A DNA stretch of 64,000 bases from RPQJ01 sp963706535 (GCA_963706535.1 CAVPMU010000012.1:496001-560000), one strand, 5' to 3'. Shown: positions 49,642-59,659, numbered from the stretch's first letter. The notes: generated by a model not told the origin, from the letters alone. Made by a program: numbers and translations.

Positions 49642-51185
49642 GCCGTGGGCAGCCCGAAACCATGAGTGACACGACGCCGGGCGCAGGCAAGCCGTCGTAC
49701 GGGACGACGCTCGCGGCCTTGCTCGCGGGGCTCGCGCATCCGTTGCGCGACCTGCCCGTGACGGACCTCGTGCAGGACAGCCGCCAGGCGACGCCCGGCG
49801 CGGCGTTCATCGCCTGCCAGGGCCGCGCGACGCACGGCATCGTGCACGCGCCGAAGGCGGTCGAACGCGGCGCGGTCGCGGTGCTCTGGGATCCGGTGCC
49901 CGGTCTCGCGGCGCCGGCGTTGCCGCCGAACGTCGCCGTGCACGCGATCCCGGGTCTCGGCGCACGCGTCGGCGAGATCGCGGACCGCTTCTTCCGCGCG
50001 CCGTCCGCCGACCTGCAGGTCGCGGGCTTCACCGGCACCAACGGCAAGACGACGAGCGCCTACCTGCTGGCGCAGGCGGCCGACCTCCTCGGGCGGCGCG
50101 GCGCCTACCTCGGCACCATCGGTTTCGGCCGCCCCGGCGCGCTGCGCGATGCGGGCCTCACCACGCCCGACTGCGTCACGGTCCACCGGCGCCTCGCGGA
50201 GTCCCGCGATGCCGGCGCGAAGTCCCTGAGCCTCGAGGTGTCCTCGCACGCGCTCGACCAGGGCCGGGTCGCGGGCGTGCGCTTCGACACCGCGGTGTTC
50301 ACCAACCTGACGCGCGACCACCTCGACTACCACGGCACGCTCGAGGCCTACGGCGAGGCGAAGGCGCGGCTCTTCGACTCGGCGGGACTCAGCCGGGCGG
50401 TCGTCAACGTGCGCGACGACTTCGGCAGCCGACTCGCCGACCGGCTCGACCCGTCACTCGAGCGCGTGGTGTTCTCGACGTCGAACGACGTGTGGGCCGC
50501 GCGCGGCGCCAACTGGATCCGCGTGCCGGAGATGCGCGCGACCAGCGCCGGCCTCACGCTGCACGTCGAGACCAGCTGGGGCGCCGGCACGCTGCGTTCG
50601 CGCCTGGTCGGCGAGTTCAACGCCGAGAACCTGCTCGCCGTGCTCGGCGTGCTGCTCGGCTGGAACGTGCCGCTGCAGCAGGCGCTGGTCGCACTCGCGT
50701 CCTGCTCCGCGCCGCCCGGCCGCATGGAAGCCTTCGGCGGCGGCGCGCAGCCGCTCGCGCTGGTCGACTACGCGCATTCGCCGGACGCGCTCGCGAAGGT
50801 GCTCGAGGCCGCGCGCGGCCACGCGCGTGGGCGCGTCTTCTGCGTGTTCGGTTGCGGCGGCGATCGTGACCAGGGCAAGCGACCGCTGATGGGCTCGATC
50901 GCGGAGAGTCTCGCCGACGTGGTCGTCGTCACGGATGACAACCCGCGCACCGAGGAATCGCGCGTCATCATCGAACACATCCTCGCCGGGTTCCGCGCGC
51001 CGGAGTCGGCGCACGTGATCGCCGACCGCGCCGAGGCGATCCATTACGCGCTCACCGAGGCGGACGCCGGCGACGTGGTCGTGATCGCCGGCAAGGGCCA
51101 CGAGGACCACCAGATCGTCGGCAGCGAGGTGCGCCCGTTCAGCGATCGCAAGGTCGTGCGCGATGCGCTGGGGGTGGAGTCGTGA
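49635..51185 (+). CDS. murE: UDP-MurNAc-L-Ala-D-Glu:meso-diaminopimelate ligase
   Basis: MurE adds the third residue of the peptide stem. The 516-residue protein has an N-terminal UDP-binding domain, the ATP loop FTGTNGKTTSAYLLAQA, SLEVSSHALDQGRV and the C-terminal DNPRTEE; the DNPR motif identifies meso-diaminopimelate as substrate. The start could be ATG 49635, GTG 49638 (overlapping the ftsI stop) or ATG 49662; AGGA at 49628-49631 favours the first two. Its stop overlaps the murF GTG. Confidence 0.96.
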   Translation: MVSRGQPETMSDTTPGAGKPSYGTTLAALLAGLAHPLRDLPVTDLVQDSRQATPGAAFIACQGRATHGIVHAPKAVERGAVAVLWDPVPGLAAPALPPNVAVHAIPGLGARVGEIADRFFRAPSADLQVAGFTGTNGKTTSAYLLAQAADLLGRRGAYLGTIGFGRPGALRDAGLTTPDCVTVHRRLAESRDAGAKSLSLEVSSHALDQGRVAGVRFDTAVFTNLTRDHLDYHGTLEAYGEAKARLFDSAGLSRAVVNVRDDFGSRLADRLDPSLERVVFSTSNDVWAARGANWIRVPEMRATSAGLTLHVETSWGAGTLRSRLVGEFNAENLLAVLGVLLGWNVPLQQALVALASCSAPPGRMEAFGGGAQPLALVDYAHSPDALAKVLEAARGHARGRVFCVFGCGGDRDQGKRPLMGSIAESLADVVVVTDDNPRTEESRVIIEHILAGFRAPESAHVIADRAEAIHYALTEADAGDVVVIAGKGHEDHQIVGSEVRPFSDRKVVRDALGVES

Positions 51186-52564
51186 TCCGCGATCTCGCCG
51201 AACTCGCCCGGGTGAGCGGCGGCGTGCTGCACGGTGCCAACGCGGGGTTCGGCCGGGTCGCGACCGACACGCGCGAACTCGAGGCCGGCGCATTGTTCGT
51301 GGCGCTGCGCGGGGAGCGCTTCGACGGGCACGACTTCGTGCCGCAGGCGGCCGCCGCCGGCGCCGCGGGCGCACTCGTCGCGCGCCTGGCCTCGACGACG
51401 ATCGCCCAGGTGGTCGTGCCCGACGTGCTGGCGGGGCTCTCAGCGTTTGCGCGTGCCTGGCGGGACGATTTCGACGGCACCGTGATCGGCATCACCGGCA
51501 GCAACGGCAAGACCACCGTCAAGGAAATGACGGGCGCGATCCTCTCGCGCTCGGGTCCTTGCCTCGTGACCCCGGGCAACCTCAACAACCACATCGGCGT
51601 GCCGCTCACGCTGGCGCGGCTCGAGGCGCAGCACCGCTATGCGGTGATCGAGATGGGCGCCAACCACCTGCACGAGATCGAGCACCTCGCGGCGCTCGCG
51701 GCACCCCAGGTCGGGCTCGTCATCAACGCGGGACCCGCGCATCTCGAGGGCTTCGGCGGCATCGACGGGGTGGCGCGCGGCAAGGGCGAGATGTTCGAGG
51801 CGCTCGACATGGACGGCACGGCCGTCATCAACGCCGACGACCGGTTCGCCGCCTACTGGCACGGACTCGCGCGCGCCGCGGGCCGCATCGTCACCTTCGG
51901 CATGCACGAGCGCGCCGACTTCAGCGCGACCGGCGTGCGCAGCCGCGTCACCGGCGCAGGTCCCGTGAGCGAGTTCGAGCTCGCCTGCCCGGCCGGCCGG
52001 CGGCACGTCACGCTCGCGCTCGCCGGCGAGCACAACGTCGTGGACGCGCTCGCCGCCGCGGCGACCGCCTGGGCCGCGGGCGCGAAGCTCGACGAGATCG
52101 CCGACGGGCTCGCCGCGATGCGACCCGTGACCGGGCGGCTGGCGTTCCGCCCGGCGGTGAACGGCGCGCGGCTGATCGACGATTCCTACAACGCCAACCC
52201 GGGCTCGATGCGCGCGGGGCTGCGCGCACTCGCGGCGCTGCCGGGCGAGCACTGGCTGGTGCTCGGCGAGATGCGCGAACTCGGCGAGGAATCCGCGCGG
52301 CTGCACGCCGAGATCGGGGAGTTCGCGCGCCAGTGCGGCGTGCAGCGCCTGTTCGCGGTCGGCGACGACGCGCGCCATGCCGTCGAGGCGTTCGGCCCCG
52401 GCGCGTCGTGGTTCGCCGGCGTCGAGGACCTGGTCGCCGCGGCCCGCCCCGGGCTCGGCGCGAACGTGACGCTGCTGGTCAAGGGGTCGCGCTCGAACCG
52501 GCTCGAGCGCGTCGCGGATGCGCTCGCGACGGATGGCGCGGCCGCGGGCGGGAGGGGCCACTAG
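51182..52564 (+). CDS. murF: UDP-MurNAc-tripeptide:D-alanyl-D-alanine ligase
   Basis: MurF adds D-Ala-D-Ala to complete the pentapeptide. The 460-residue protein has DTRELEAGALFVALRGERFDGHDF, the ATP loop ITGSNGKTTVKEMTGAIL, NLNNHIGVPLTL, GANHLHEIEHLA and DDSYNANPGSMRAGL. The start is a GTG overlapping the murE stop (GTGA), with coupling likely. The stop is followed after one base by the mraY ATG. Confidence 0.96.
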   Translation: MIRDLAELARVSGGVLHGANAGFGRVATDTRELEAGALFVALRGERFDGHDFVPQAAAAGAAGALVARLASTTIAQVVVPDVLAGLSAFARAWRDDFDGTVIGITGSNGKTTVKEMTGAILSRSGPCLVTPGNLNNHIGVPLTLARLEAQHRYAVIEMGANHLHEIEHLAALAAPQVGLVINAGPAHLEGFGGIDGVARGKGEMFEALDMDGTAVINADDRFAAYWHGLARAAGRIVTFGMHERADFSATGVRSRVTGAGPVSEFELACPAGRRHVTLALAGEHNVVDALAAAATAWAAGAKLDEIADGLAAMRPVTGRLAFRPAVNGARLIDDSYNANPGSMRAGLRALAALPGEHWLVLGEMRELGEESARLHAEIGEFARQCGVQRLFAVGDDARHAVEAFGPGASWFAGVEDLVAAARPGLGANVTLLVKGSRSNRLERVADALATDGAAAGGRGH

Positions 52565-52565
52565 C

Positions 52566-53648
52566 ATGCTGCGCTACCTCGCCCAGTGGCTCACCGAGTA
52601 CTACTCGGGCTTCAACGTCTTCGGCTACCTCACGCTGCGCGCGATCCTCGCGGCGCTCACCGCGCTGCTCATCTCGTTCCTGGTCGGGCCGCCGATGATC
52701 CGCAAGCTCGCCGAGCACCAGGTCGGCCAGCGCGTGCGCTCCGACGGCCCGCAGAGCCACCTGTCGAAGGCCGGCACGCCGACCATGGGCGGCGCGCTGA
52801 TCCTCGTCGCGATCGTCGCGGGCACGCTGCTGTGGGCCGACCTCGGCAACCGTTTCGTGTGGATCACGCTCGTGGTGACCGTGGCTTTCGGGCTGATCGG
52901 CTTCTGGGACGACTACCTGAAGCTGGTGGTCGGCAACTCGCGCGGCCTGATCGCGCGCTACAAGTACTTCTGGCAGTCGGTGGTCGGGCTCGGCGCGGCG
53001 ATCGCGCTCTACGTCACGGCGCGCACCACGGTCGAGACCACGCTGATCGTGCCGTTCTTCAAGGACTTCGTGCTGCCGCTCGGGCTGTTCTACGTCGTCT
53101 TCGCCTACTTCGTCATCGTGGGCTCGAGCAACGCCGTGAACCTCACGGACGGCCTCGACGGGCTCGCGATCATGCCGGCGGTGCTGGTGGCCGGCGCGCT
53201 CGGCGTGTTCGCCTACGCCTCGGGCAACGTGGTGTTCGCCAACTACCTCGCGATCCCCTACATCGCCGGCACCGGCGAGGTGCTGGTGATCTGCGCGAGC
53301 ATCTTCGGCGCGGGGCTCGGGTTCCTGTGGTTCAACACCTATCCCGCGCAGGTGTTCATGGGCGACATCGGCGCGCTCGCGCTCGGCGCGGCGCTCGGCG
53401 TGATCGCGGTGATCGTCCGCCAGGAGATCGTGCTCTTCATCATGGGCGGCGTGTTCGTGATGGAGACGGTGTCCGTGATCCTGCAGGTGGGCTCCTTCAA
53501 GCTGCGTGGCAAGCGCATCTTCCGCATGGCGCCCATCCACCACCACTTCGAACTGAAGGGCTGGGCAGAGCCGAAGGTGATCGTCCGCTTCTGGATCATC
53601 ACCGTGATCCTCGTGCTGGTCGGACTCGCGACGCTGAAGCTGCGATGA
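52566..53648 (+). CDS. mraY: Phospho-N-acetylmuramoyl-pentapeptide transferase
   Basis: MraY forms lipid I from UDP-MurNAc-pentapeptide and undecaprenyl phosphate in the inner membrane. The 360-residue protein has ten hydrophobic helices and the catalytic segments KAGTPTMGG, GFWDDYLKLV, SNAVNLTDGLDGLAI and MAPIHHHFELKGW. The ATG at 52566 lies one base after the murF stop; an upstream in-frame ATG lies inside murF and is not conserved. The stop overlaps the murD start. Confidence 0.97.
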   Translation: MLRYLAQWLTEYYSGFNVFGYLTLRAILAALTALLISFLVGPPMIRKLAEHQVGQRVRSDGPQSHLSKAGTPTMGGALILVAIVAGTLLWADLGNRFVWITLVVTVAFGLIGFWDDYLKLVVGNSRGLIARYKYFWQSVVGLGAAIALYVTARTTVETTLIVPFFKDFVLPLGLFYVVFAYFVIVGSSNAVNLTDGLDGLAIMPAVLVAGALGVFAYASGNVVFANYLAIPYIAGTGEVLVICASIFGAGLGFLWFNTYPAQVFMGDIGALALGAALGVIAVIVRQEIVLFIMGGVFVMETVSVILQVGSFKLRGKRIFRMAPIHHHFELKGWAEPKVIVRFWIITVILVLVGLATLKLR

Positions 53649-55000
53649 ACCACGCCGCAGCCAATCTCGCCCCGCTCGAAGCCGGCACCCGCGCGCTGGT
53701 GCTCGGTCTCGGCCGCACGGGGCTTTCCTGCGCGCGCTATCTCAGCCGCAAGGGACTGTCGGTGCGCGTGGCCGACACGCGCAGCGAGCCGCCGGGCGCG
53801 GAGGCGCTGCGCACGCAGGTACCGCAGGCGGAACTGCGCACCGGCGCGTTCGACGCGGGGCTGCTCGACGGCGTCGCGCAGGTCGTGATCTCGCCCGGGC
53901 TGTCGCTGCGCGAGCCCGTGGCGCGCGAGGCCGCGGGCCGCGGCCTGCCGGTGGTGGGCGACATCGAACTGTTCGCGCGCGAGGCTCAGGCGCCGGTCGC
54001 CGCGATCACCGGCACCAACGGCAAGAGCACCGTGACCGCGCTGCTCGCCGCACTGGCGAGCGCCGCGGGAGTCGAGGCGGTCGCGGGGGCCAATCTCGGC
54101 GAGCCGGCGCTCGACCTGCTCGAGCGCCCCGTGCCGCGGCTCTACGTGCTCGAGCTGTCGAGCTTCCAGCTCGAGACCACTTACTCGCTCGAGACCGCGA
54201 CGGCGACGGTGCTCAACGTCACGCCGGACCACATGGACCGCTACGACTCGCTCGCCGACTACGCGGCGGCGAAGGCGCGCATCTTCGACGGTTGCGACGT
54301 CGCGGTCGTCAATGCGGACGACGCGGTCGTACGCGCCATGCCGCGCGAGGGGCAGCGCGTGCTGGCGTTCGGCCTCGAGGACGCCCAAGCCGACTATTAC
54401 CTCGCGCGCGATCCCGAGCCGACGCTCACCTGCCGGGGGGAGCCGCTGCTGCCGCTCGCCGCCATGCGCCTGCAGGGACTGCACAACGCGGCCAACGCGC
54501 TCGCCGCGCTCGCGATGTGCGACGCGCTCGAACTGCCGCGCGGCCCGGTCCTCGACGCGCTCGAGACCTTCGGCGGCCTGCCGCATCGCACCCAATGGGT
54601 CGCGGAGGTCGGCGGCGTGCGTTTCGTCAACGACTCCAAGGGCACCAACGTCGGCGCGACGCTGGCCGCCGTATCGGGCATGAGCGGTCCACTGGTGCTG
54701 ATCGCGGGCGGCGACGGCAAGAACCAGGATTTCGGGCAACTGCGCGCGGCCTTCCGCGGCAAGGTCCGCCACGCCGTGCTGATCGGGCGCGACGCCGCGC
54801 GACTCGCCGGCACGCTCGAGGGCGTCTGCACGACCGAGCGGGCCGCCGACATGCCATCCGCGGTGCGGGCCGCCCGCGCCGCCGCGCAGCCGGGCGACAC
54901 GGTGCTGCTGTCGCCCGCGTGCGCGAGCCTCGACATGTTTCGTGACTACACGCATCGCGGCGACGAGTTCGCCGCGGCGGTGAGGAGCCTGGCCGGATGA
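53645..55000 (+). CDS. murD: UDP-MurNAc-L-alanine:D-glutamate ligase
   Basis: MurD adds D-glutamate to UDP-MurNAc-L-Ala. The 451-residue protein has a Rossmann N-terminus (LVLGLGRTGLSCARYL), VVISPGLSL, the ATP loop ITGTNGKSTVTALL, LELSSFQLETT, NVTPDHMDRYDS and NDSKGTNVGAT. All Mur ligase residues are present. The ATG overlaps the mraY stop and the stop overlaps the ftsW ATG (ATGA at both ends). Confidence 0.97.
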   Translation: MNHAAANLAPLEAGTRALVLGLGRTGLSCARYLSRKGLSVRVADTRSEPPGAEALRTQVPQAELRTGAFDAGLLDGVAQVVISPGLSLREPVAREAAGRGLPVVGDIELFAREAQAPVAAITGTNGKSTVTALLAALASAAGVEAVAGANLGEPALDLLERPVPRLYVLELSSFQLETTYSLETATATVLNVTPDHMDRYDSLADYAAAKARIFDGCDVAVVNADDAVVRAMPREGQRVLAFGLEDAQADYYLARDPEPTLTCRGEPLLPLAAMRLQGLHNAANALAALAMCDALELPRGPVLDALETFGGLPHRTQWVAEVGGVRFVNDSKGTNVGATLAAVSGMSGPLVLIAGGDGKNQDFGQLRAAFRGKVRHAVLIGRDAARLAGTLEGVCTTERAADMPSAVRAARAAAQPGDTVLLSPACASLDMFRDYTHRGDEFAAAVRSLAG

Positions 55001-56181
55001 GCGCCGCAAGCCTTGCATATGCCCGTTCGACCGGCCAGCCGCGGCGGCTGGTGCTCGACCCGTGGATCACGGGCGCCGTGGCCGCGCTGCTGCTCGTGGG
55101 CCTGGTGATGGTCGCGTCCGCGTCGATCGGCGTCGCGGACCGCGAGAGCGGCCAGCCGTTCGCCTACTTCGAGCGGCAGCTGATCTACGTGGGGCTCGGC
55201 CTCGTCGCCGCGCTGCTGGCGGTCGCGATCCCGACGCGCATCTGGGAGCAGTACTCGATCTACCTGCTCGGCGGAGCGTTCCTGCTGCTGCTGCTGGTGC
55301 TGGTCCCCGGCATCGGCCACGAGGTGAACGGCAGCCGCCGCTGGGTGCGGCTCGGCTTCATGAACTTCCAGGCATCCGAGCTCGCGCGCGTGATGCTGCT
55401 CACCTACGTCGCGAGCTACGCGGTGCGTCGCGCCGACGAATTGAGCGCCGATTTCAAGGGCTTCATGAAACCGGTAGGCGTGCTGATGGCCGCGGCGGTG
55501 CTGCTGCTGCTCGAGCCGGACTTCGGCGCCGCGGCGGTGCTGCTGGCCACCGGCCTCGCGGTGCTGTTCATCGCCGGCGCTCGGCTGCACCACCTCGCCG
55601 TGCCGATCGTGCTCGGCATCGGCGCCATGGGCGCGCTCGCCGTGACCTCGTCGTACCGCATGCGGCGCCTGGTCGCGTTCCGCAACCCCTGGGAAGACCC
55701 GTTCGACAGCGGCTTCCAGCTGGTGCAGTCGCTGATCGCCATCGGCCGCGGCGAGTGGTTCGGCGTCGGCCTGGGCTCGAGCGTGCAGAAGCTCTTCTAC
55801 CTGCCGGAGGCACACACCGACTTCGTCTTCGCCGTGCTCGCCGAGGAGTTCGGCTTCGTCGGCGTCGTGGTCGTGGTGGGGCTGTTCGCCGTGCTGGTCG
55901 GTCGCGCGCTCGCGATCTCGCGCAATGCCGCCGACGCCGGCCTCACGTTCCAGTCCTACCTCGCCGCGGCGATCGGCACCTGGCTCGGCCTGCAGGCGTT
56001 CGTGAACATCGGCGTGAACATGGGGCTGCTGCCCACCAAGGGCCTGACGCTGCCGCTGCTGTCCTACGGCGGCAGCAGCATGCTGGTCACGCTCGGCTGG
56101 CTCGGCGTGCTGCTCCGGATCCACCACGAGACGCAGATGACCGGACGCTCGGCCGTGGGCCGGGAGGCGCGACGCACATGA
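54997..56181 (+). CDS. ftsW: Septal peptidoglycan glycosyltransferase FtsW
   Basis: A 394-residue SEDS protein with ten membrane helices that polymerises septal glycan with FtsI. Typical segments are VMVASASIGVA, NGSRRWVRLGFMNFQASELARV, the catalytic Asp region LLLLEPDFGAAAV, GLGSSVQKLFYLPEAHTDFVFAVLAEEFG and LPLLSYGGSSML. It lies between murD and murG, which distinguishes it from RodA. ATGA overlaps link it to both neighbours. Confidence 0.97.
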   Translation: MSAASLAYARSTGQPRRLVLDPWITGAVAALLLVGLVMVASASIGVADRESGQPFAYFERQLIYVGLGLVAALLAVAIPTRIWEQYSIYLLGGAFLLLLLVLVPGIGHEVNGSRRWVRLGFMNFQASELARVMLLTYVASYAVRRADELSADFKGFMKPVGVLMAAAVLLLLEPDFGAAAVLLATGLAVLFIAGARLHHLAVPIVLGIGAMGALAVTSSYRMRRLVAFRNPWEDPFDSGFQLVQSLIAIGRGEWFGVGLGSSVQKLFYLPEAHTDFVFAVLAEEFGFVGVVVVVGLFAVLVGRALAISRNAADAGLTFQSYLAAAIGTWLGLQAFVNIGVNMGLLPTKGLTLPLLSYGGSSMLVTLGWLGVLLRIHHETQMTGRSAVGREARRT

Positions 56182-57269
56182 CGCGCCCGACTGCCCTGAT
56201 CATGGCTGGCGGCACCGGCGGGCACGTGTTCCCCGCGCTCGCGACCGCGCGCGTGCTGCGCAATCGCGGCTACGACATCGTGTGGCTCGGCACGCGGCGC
56301 GGCATCGAGTCCCGCCTGGTGCCCGCCGAGGGCATTCCCGTCGAGTGGCTGAGCGTGAGCGGGCTGCGCGGCAAGGGCATCGCGGCCCTGCTGGTCGCGC
56401 CGTTCCGGCTGGTGGTCGCGCTGCTGCAGGCGTTGCGCGCGGTGCGCAGGCATCGCCCGCGGGTGGTGCTCGGCGCCGGTGGCTTTGCCTCCGGGCCGGG
56501 GGGCGTAGCCGCGTGGCTGCTGCGGCGGCCGCTGGTCGTGCACGAGCAGAATGCCGTCGCCGGCCTCACCAACCGGGTGCTCGCCCGACTCGCGGACCGG
56601 GTGCTCGAGGGCTTCCCGGGCAGCTTCGGTGCCGGGGTGAAGGCCGAGCGCGTCGGCAATCCCGTTCGCCCCGAGATCAGCGCCGTTGCGCCGCCCGAGC
56701 GCCGCTACGCCGGGCGCACGGGGCGCGCGCGCCTGCTCGTGTTCGGCGGCAGCCAGGGCGCGGCGCGCCTGAACGCAGTGGTGCCTGCGGCGCTGGCCGA
56801 GCTGCCCGAGTCACTGCGGCCGGCCGTGCTGCACCAGACCGGCAGCCGCGGCGTCGAGGAGACGGTCGCGTCCTACGAGTCGCGCGGCATCGACGCCGAC
56901 GTGCGCGCGTTCATCGACGACATGGCGGGCGCCTACGGCTGGGCGGACCTCGCCGTGTGCCGCTCGGGTGCGCTCACCGTGGCGGAACTCGCGGCGGCAG
57001 GTGTGCCCGCGATCCTCGTGCCGTTCCCGGCCGCGGTCGACGATCACCAGACGCGCAATGCCGAGTACGTGGTGCGTGCAGGCGCGGCCGTGCTGCTCCC
57101 GGAAAGCGAACTGACGCCCGTCTCGCTCGCGGCGCGGCTGCGCGAACTGCTGGAGGCGGGTCGTCCGCGGCTCGAGCGGATGGCGCAGGCGGCGCGCACG
57201 ACGGCCATCACCGACGCGGACGAGCGGCTCGCCGACGCCTGCGTCGCGGCAGCGGGGGGGGCGGCATGA
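56178..57269 (+). CDS. murG: UDP-GlcNAc:lipid I N-acetylglucosaminyltransferase
   Basis: MurG makes lipid II on the inner face of the membrane. The 363-residue GT-B enzyme has MAGGTGGHVFPALATAR at the N-terminus, LGAGGFASGPGGVAAWL, HEQNAVAGLTNRVLA, VFGGSQGAARLN and CRSGALTVAELAAAGVPAI, which binds UDP-GlcNAc. Near its 3' end is an eight-G run (57254-57261), a possible slippage site; murC starts within the last codons. ATGA overlaps join it to ftsW and murC. Confidence 0.97.
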   Translation: MTRPTALIMAGGTGGHVFPALATARVLRNRGYDIVWLGTRRGIESRLVPAEGIPVEWLSVSGLRGKGIAALLVAPFRLVVALLQALRAVRRHRPRVVLGAGGFASGPGGVAAWLLRRPLVVHEQNAVAGLTNRVLARLADRVLEGFPGSFGAGVKAERVGNPVRPEISAVAPPERRYAGRTGRARLLVFGGSQGAARLNAVVPAALAELPESLRPAVLHQTGSRGVEETVASYESRGIDADVRAFIDDMAGAYGWADLAVCRSGALTVAELAAAGVPAILVPFPAAVDDHQTRNAEYVVRAGAAVLLPESELTPVSLAARLRELLEAGRPRLERMAQAARTTAITDADERLADACVAAAGGAA

Positions 57270-58693
57270 CCAAGCGCATCATGCGCCGGATCAACTGCAT
57301 CCACTTCGTCGGCATCGGCGGCAGCGGCATGAGCGGCATCGCCGAGGTGCTGCTGAACCTCGGCTATGCGGTGCAGGGCTCCGACCTCAAGGCGAGCGCC
57401 ACGACGCGCCGCCTCGAGTCGCTCGGGGCGCGCGTGCTCATCGGCCACGACGCCGGCCACGTCGCCAACGCCGACGTGGTGGTCGTCTCGAGCGCGATCA
57501 ACACCGAGAACCCCGAGGTCGCGCAGGCGCTCGCGCAGCGCATCCCGGTGGTCAAGCGCGCCGAGATGCTCGGTGAGCTGATGCGCTTCCGCTATTCGAT
57601 CGCGGTGGCGGGCACGCACGGCAAGACCACCACCACGAGCCTCGTCGCGAGCGTGCTGGCGGAGGGCGGCGAGGATCCGACGTTCGTGATCGGCGGGCGG
57701 CTGAAGAGCGCCGACACCAACGCGCGACTCGGCGCCGGTCGCTACCTCGTGGCGGAGGCCGACGAGAGCGATGCGTCGTTCATGCACCTGCAGCCGATGA
57801 TCGCGATCGTCACCAACGTCGACGCCGACCACCTCGGCACGCACGGCGGCGACTTCGACAAGCTCAAGCAGAGCTTCGTCGAGTTCCTGCACAACCTGCC
57901 GTTCTACGGGCTCGCGGTCGTCTGCGTCGACGACCCCGAGGCGGCGGGACTCATCCCGCAGATCGCGCGGCCCTACCTGACCTACGGGTTCGACGAGCAT
58001 GCCGACGTGCATGCCGCGAACGTCGTCCGGCACGGTGGCCAGTCGACATTCGACGTGCTGCGGCCGGGCGGGCGCGAGCCGTTGACGGTGACGCTGAACC
58101 TGCCCGGGCGCCACAACATCCTGAACGCGCTCGCGGCCATCGCCGTGGCGACCGAACTCGAGATCGACGACGGCGCGATCCAGCGCGCGCTCGCGAGCTT
58201 CCAGGGCATCGACCGCCGGCTGCAGGTGCTCGGCGACGTGGCCGTCGATTCCGGGCGGGTCACGCTGGTCGACGACTATGGCCACCACCCGACCGAAGTC
58301 GCGGCGACGCTCGAGGCCGCACGCCAGGGCTGGCCCGACCGACGCCTGGTGCTGGTGTTCCAGCCGCACCGCTACTCGCGCACCCGCGACCTGCTCGACG
58401 ACTTCGCCCAGGTGCTGTCGACCGCCGACGCACTCGTGGTCGCCGAGGTCTATCCCGCGGGCGAGGCGCCGATCGCGGGCGCGGACGCCAAGGCGCTGTG
58501 CCGCGCGATCCGCAGCCGCGGCCGCGTCGAGCCGGTGCTGCTCAAGTCGCTGGAGGAGCTGCCGCAGTCGCTCGCCGGCATCCTGCGCGACGGCAACGTC
58601 GTGCTCACGATGGGCGCGGGCAGCATCGGCGCGGCGGCGCACGACCTGCCGCAGGCGCTGCGGGACCTGGGCTCGAGGGGGAGCGGCGCATGA
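57266..58693 (+). CDS. murC: UDP-N-acetylmuramate:L-alanine ligase
   Basis: MurC adds L-alanine, the first residue of the stem peptide. The 475-residue protein has FVGIGGSGMSGIAEVLLNLG, the ATP loop AVAGTHGKTTTTSLVASVL, EADESDASFMHL, NVDADHLGTHGGDF and DDYGHHPTEVAATL. The ESDASF motif separates it from Mpl. The ATG overlaps the murG stop just after the eight-G tract, and the stop overlaps ddl. murB, which sits next in some relatives, is absent here. Confidence 0.97.
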   Translation: MTKRIMRRINCIHFVGIGGSGMSGIAEVLLNLGYAVQGSDLKASATTRRLESLGARVLIGHDAGHVANADVVVVSSAINTENPEVAQALAQRIPVVKRAEMLGELMRFRYSIAVAGTHGKTTTTSLVASVLAEGGEDPTFVIGGRLKSADTNARLGAGRYLVAEADESDASFMHLQPMIAIVTNVDADHLGTHGGDFDKLKQSFVEFLHNLPFYGLAVVCVDDPEAAGLIPQIARPYLTYGFDEHADVHAANVVRHGGQSTFDVLRPGGREPLTVTLNLPGRHNILNALAAIAVATELEIDDGAIQRALASFQGIDRRLQVLGDVAVDSGRVTLVDDYGHHPTEVAATLEAARQGWPDRRLVLVFQPHRYSRTRDLLDDFAQVLSTADALVVAEVYPAGEAPIAGADAKALCRAIRSRGRVEPVLLKSLEELPQSLAGILRDGNVVLTMGAGSIGAAAHDLPQALRDLGSRGSGA

Positions 58694-59655
58694 AGCTGCC
58701 GGCGCAACGCATCACCGACCCGCGCGACTTCGGGCGCGTCGCCGTCCTGCTCGGCGGCACCTCGTCGGAACGCACGGTCTCGCTCGACTCGGGTCGCAAC
58801 GTGCTCGAGGCGCTCGAGCGCCGCGGCGTGGACGCCACCGCCGTCGACGGCATCCCGGCGCTCGTCGAGGCGCTCACCGGTCCCGCCGGCCGGCGCTACG
58901 ACCGCGTGTTCAACATCCTGCACGGCAATCGCGGCGGCGGCGAGGACGGCGTGCTGCAGGGACTGCTCGATGCGCTCGGCGTGCCCTACACCGGCTCGGG
59001 CGTGCTCGGCTCCGCGCTCTCGATGGACAAGATCCGCACCAAGCAGGTGTGGCTGTCGCTCGGCCTGCCGACCCCGGGCTACGTGAGCCTCGAGCGCGGC
59101 GACGACGTGGTCGCGGCCGCGCACGAGCTCGGCCTGCCGGTGATCGTGAAGCCCGCGTGCGAGGGATCGAGCGTCGGCGTCACCCGCTGCTTCAAGGATG
59201 CCGACCTCGCCTCGGCGGTCGAGCTCGCGGCGCGCTACGAGGGCCCGCTGCTCGTCGAGCAGCTGGTGCAGGGCGACGAGTACACCGTGGCCGTGCTCGG
59301 CACCGAGGCGCTGCCGTCGATACGCATCGTGCCGGCGGGCGAGTACTACGACTACCACGCCAAGTACGTCGCCGGGGACACGCAGTACGTCTGCCCCGGC
59401 GCGTCGGGCGCGGCCGAGCAGGAGCTCGGCAGCCTCGCGCTCGCCGCGTTCTACGCCGTGGACTGCCGCGGCTGGGGGCGCGTGGATTTCATGCGCGACC
59501 GCGCGGGCAAGCCGTGGCTGCTCGAGGTCAACACCGCGCCCGGGATGACGAGCCACTCGCTGGTGCCCAAGGCGGCCCGGCAGGTCGGCGTGGACTTCGA
59601 CGAACTGGTGTGGCGCGTGCTCGAGACGAGCTGCGCGCGGCCGGGGCGAGGCTGA
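58690..59655 (+). CDS. ddl: D-alanine:D-alanine ligase
   Basis: Ddl makes the D-Ala-D-Ala used by MurF. The 321-residue ATP-grasp enzyme has VAVLLGGTSSERTVSLDSG, NILHGNRGGGEDGVLQG, KPACEGSSVGVTRC and the metal-binding end LLEVNTAPGMTSHSLVP. It has a short N-terminal extension relative to DdlB. The position between murC and ftsQ is standard. The ATG overlaps the murC stop; ftsQ starts four bases after its stop. Confidence 0.97.
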   Translation: MKLPAQRITDPRDFGRVAVLLGGTSSERTVSLDSGRNVLEALERRGVDATAVDGIPALVEALTGPAGRRYDRVFNILHGNRGGGEDGVLQGLLDALGVPYTGSGVLGSALSMDKIRTKQVWLSLGLPTPGYVSLERGDDVVAAAHELGLPVIVKPACEGSSVGVTRCFKDADLASAVELAARYEGPLLVEQLVQGDEYTVAVLGTEALPSIRIVPAGEYYDYHAKYVAGDTQYVCPGASGAAEQELGSLALAAFYAVDCRGWGRVDFMRDRAGKPWLLEVNTAPGMTSHSLVPKAARQVGVDFDELVWRVLETSCARPGRG

Positions 59656-59659
59656 ACGG

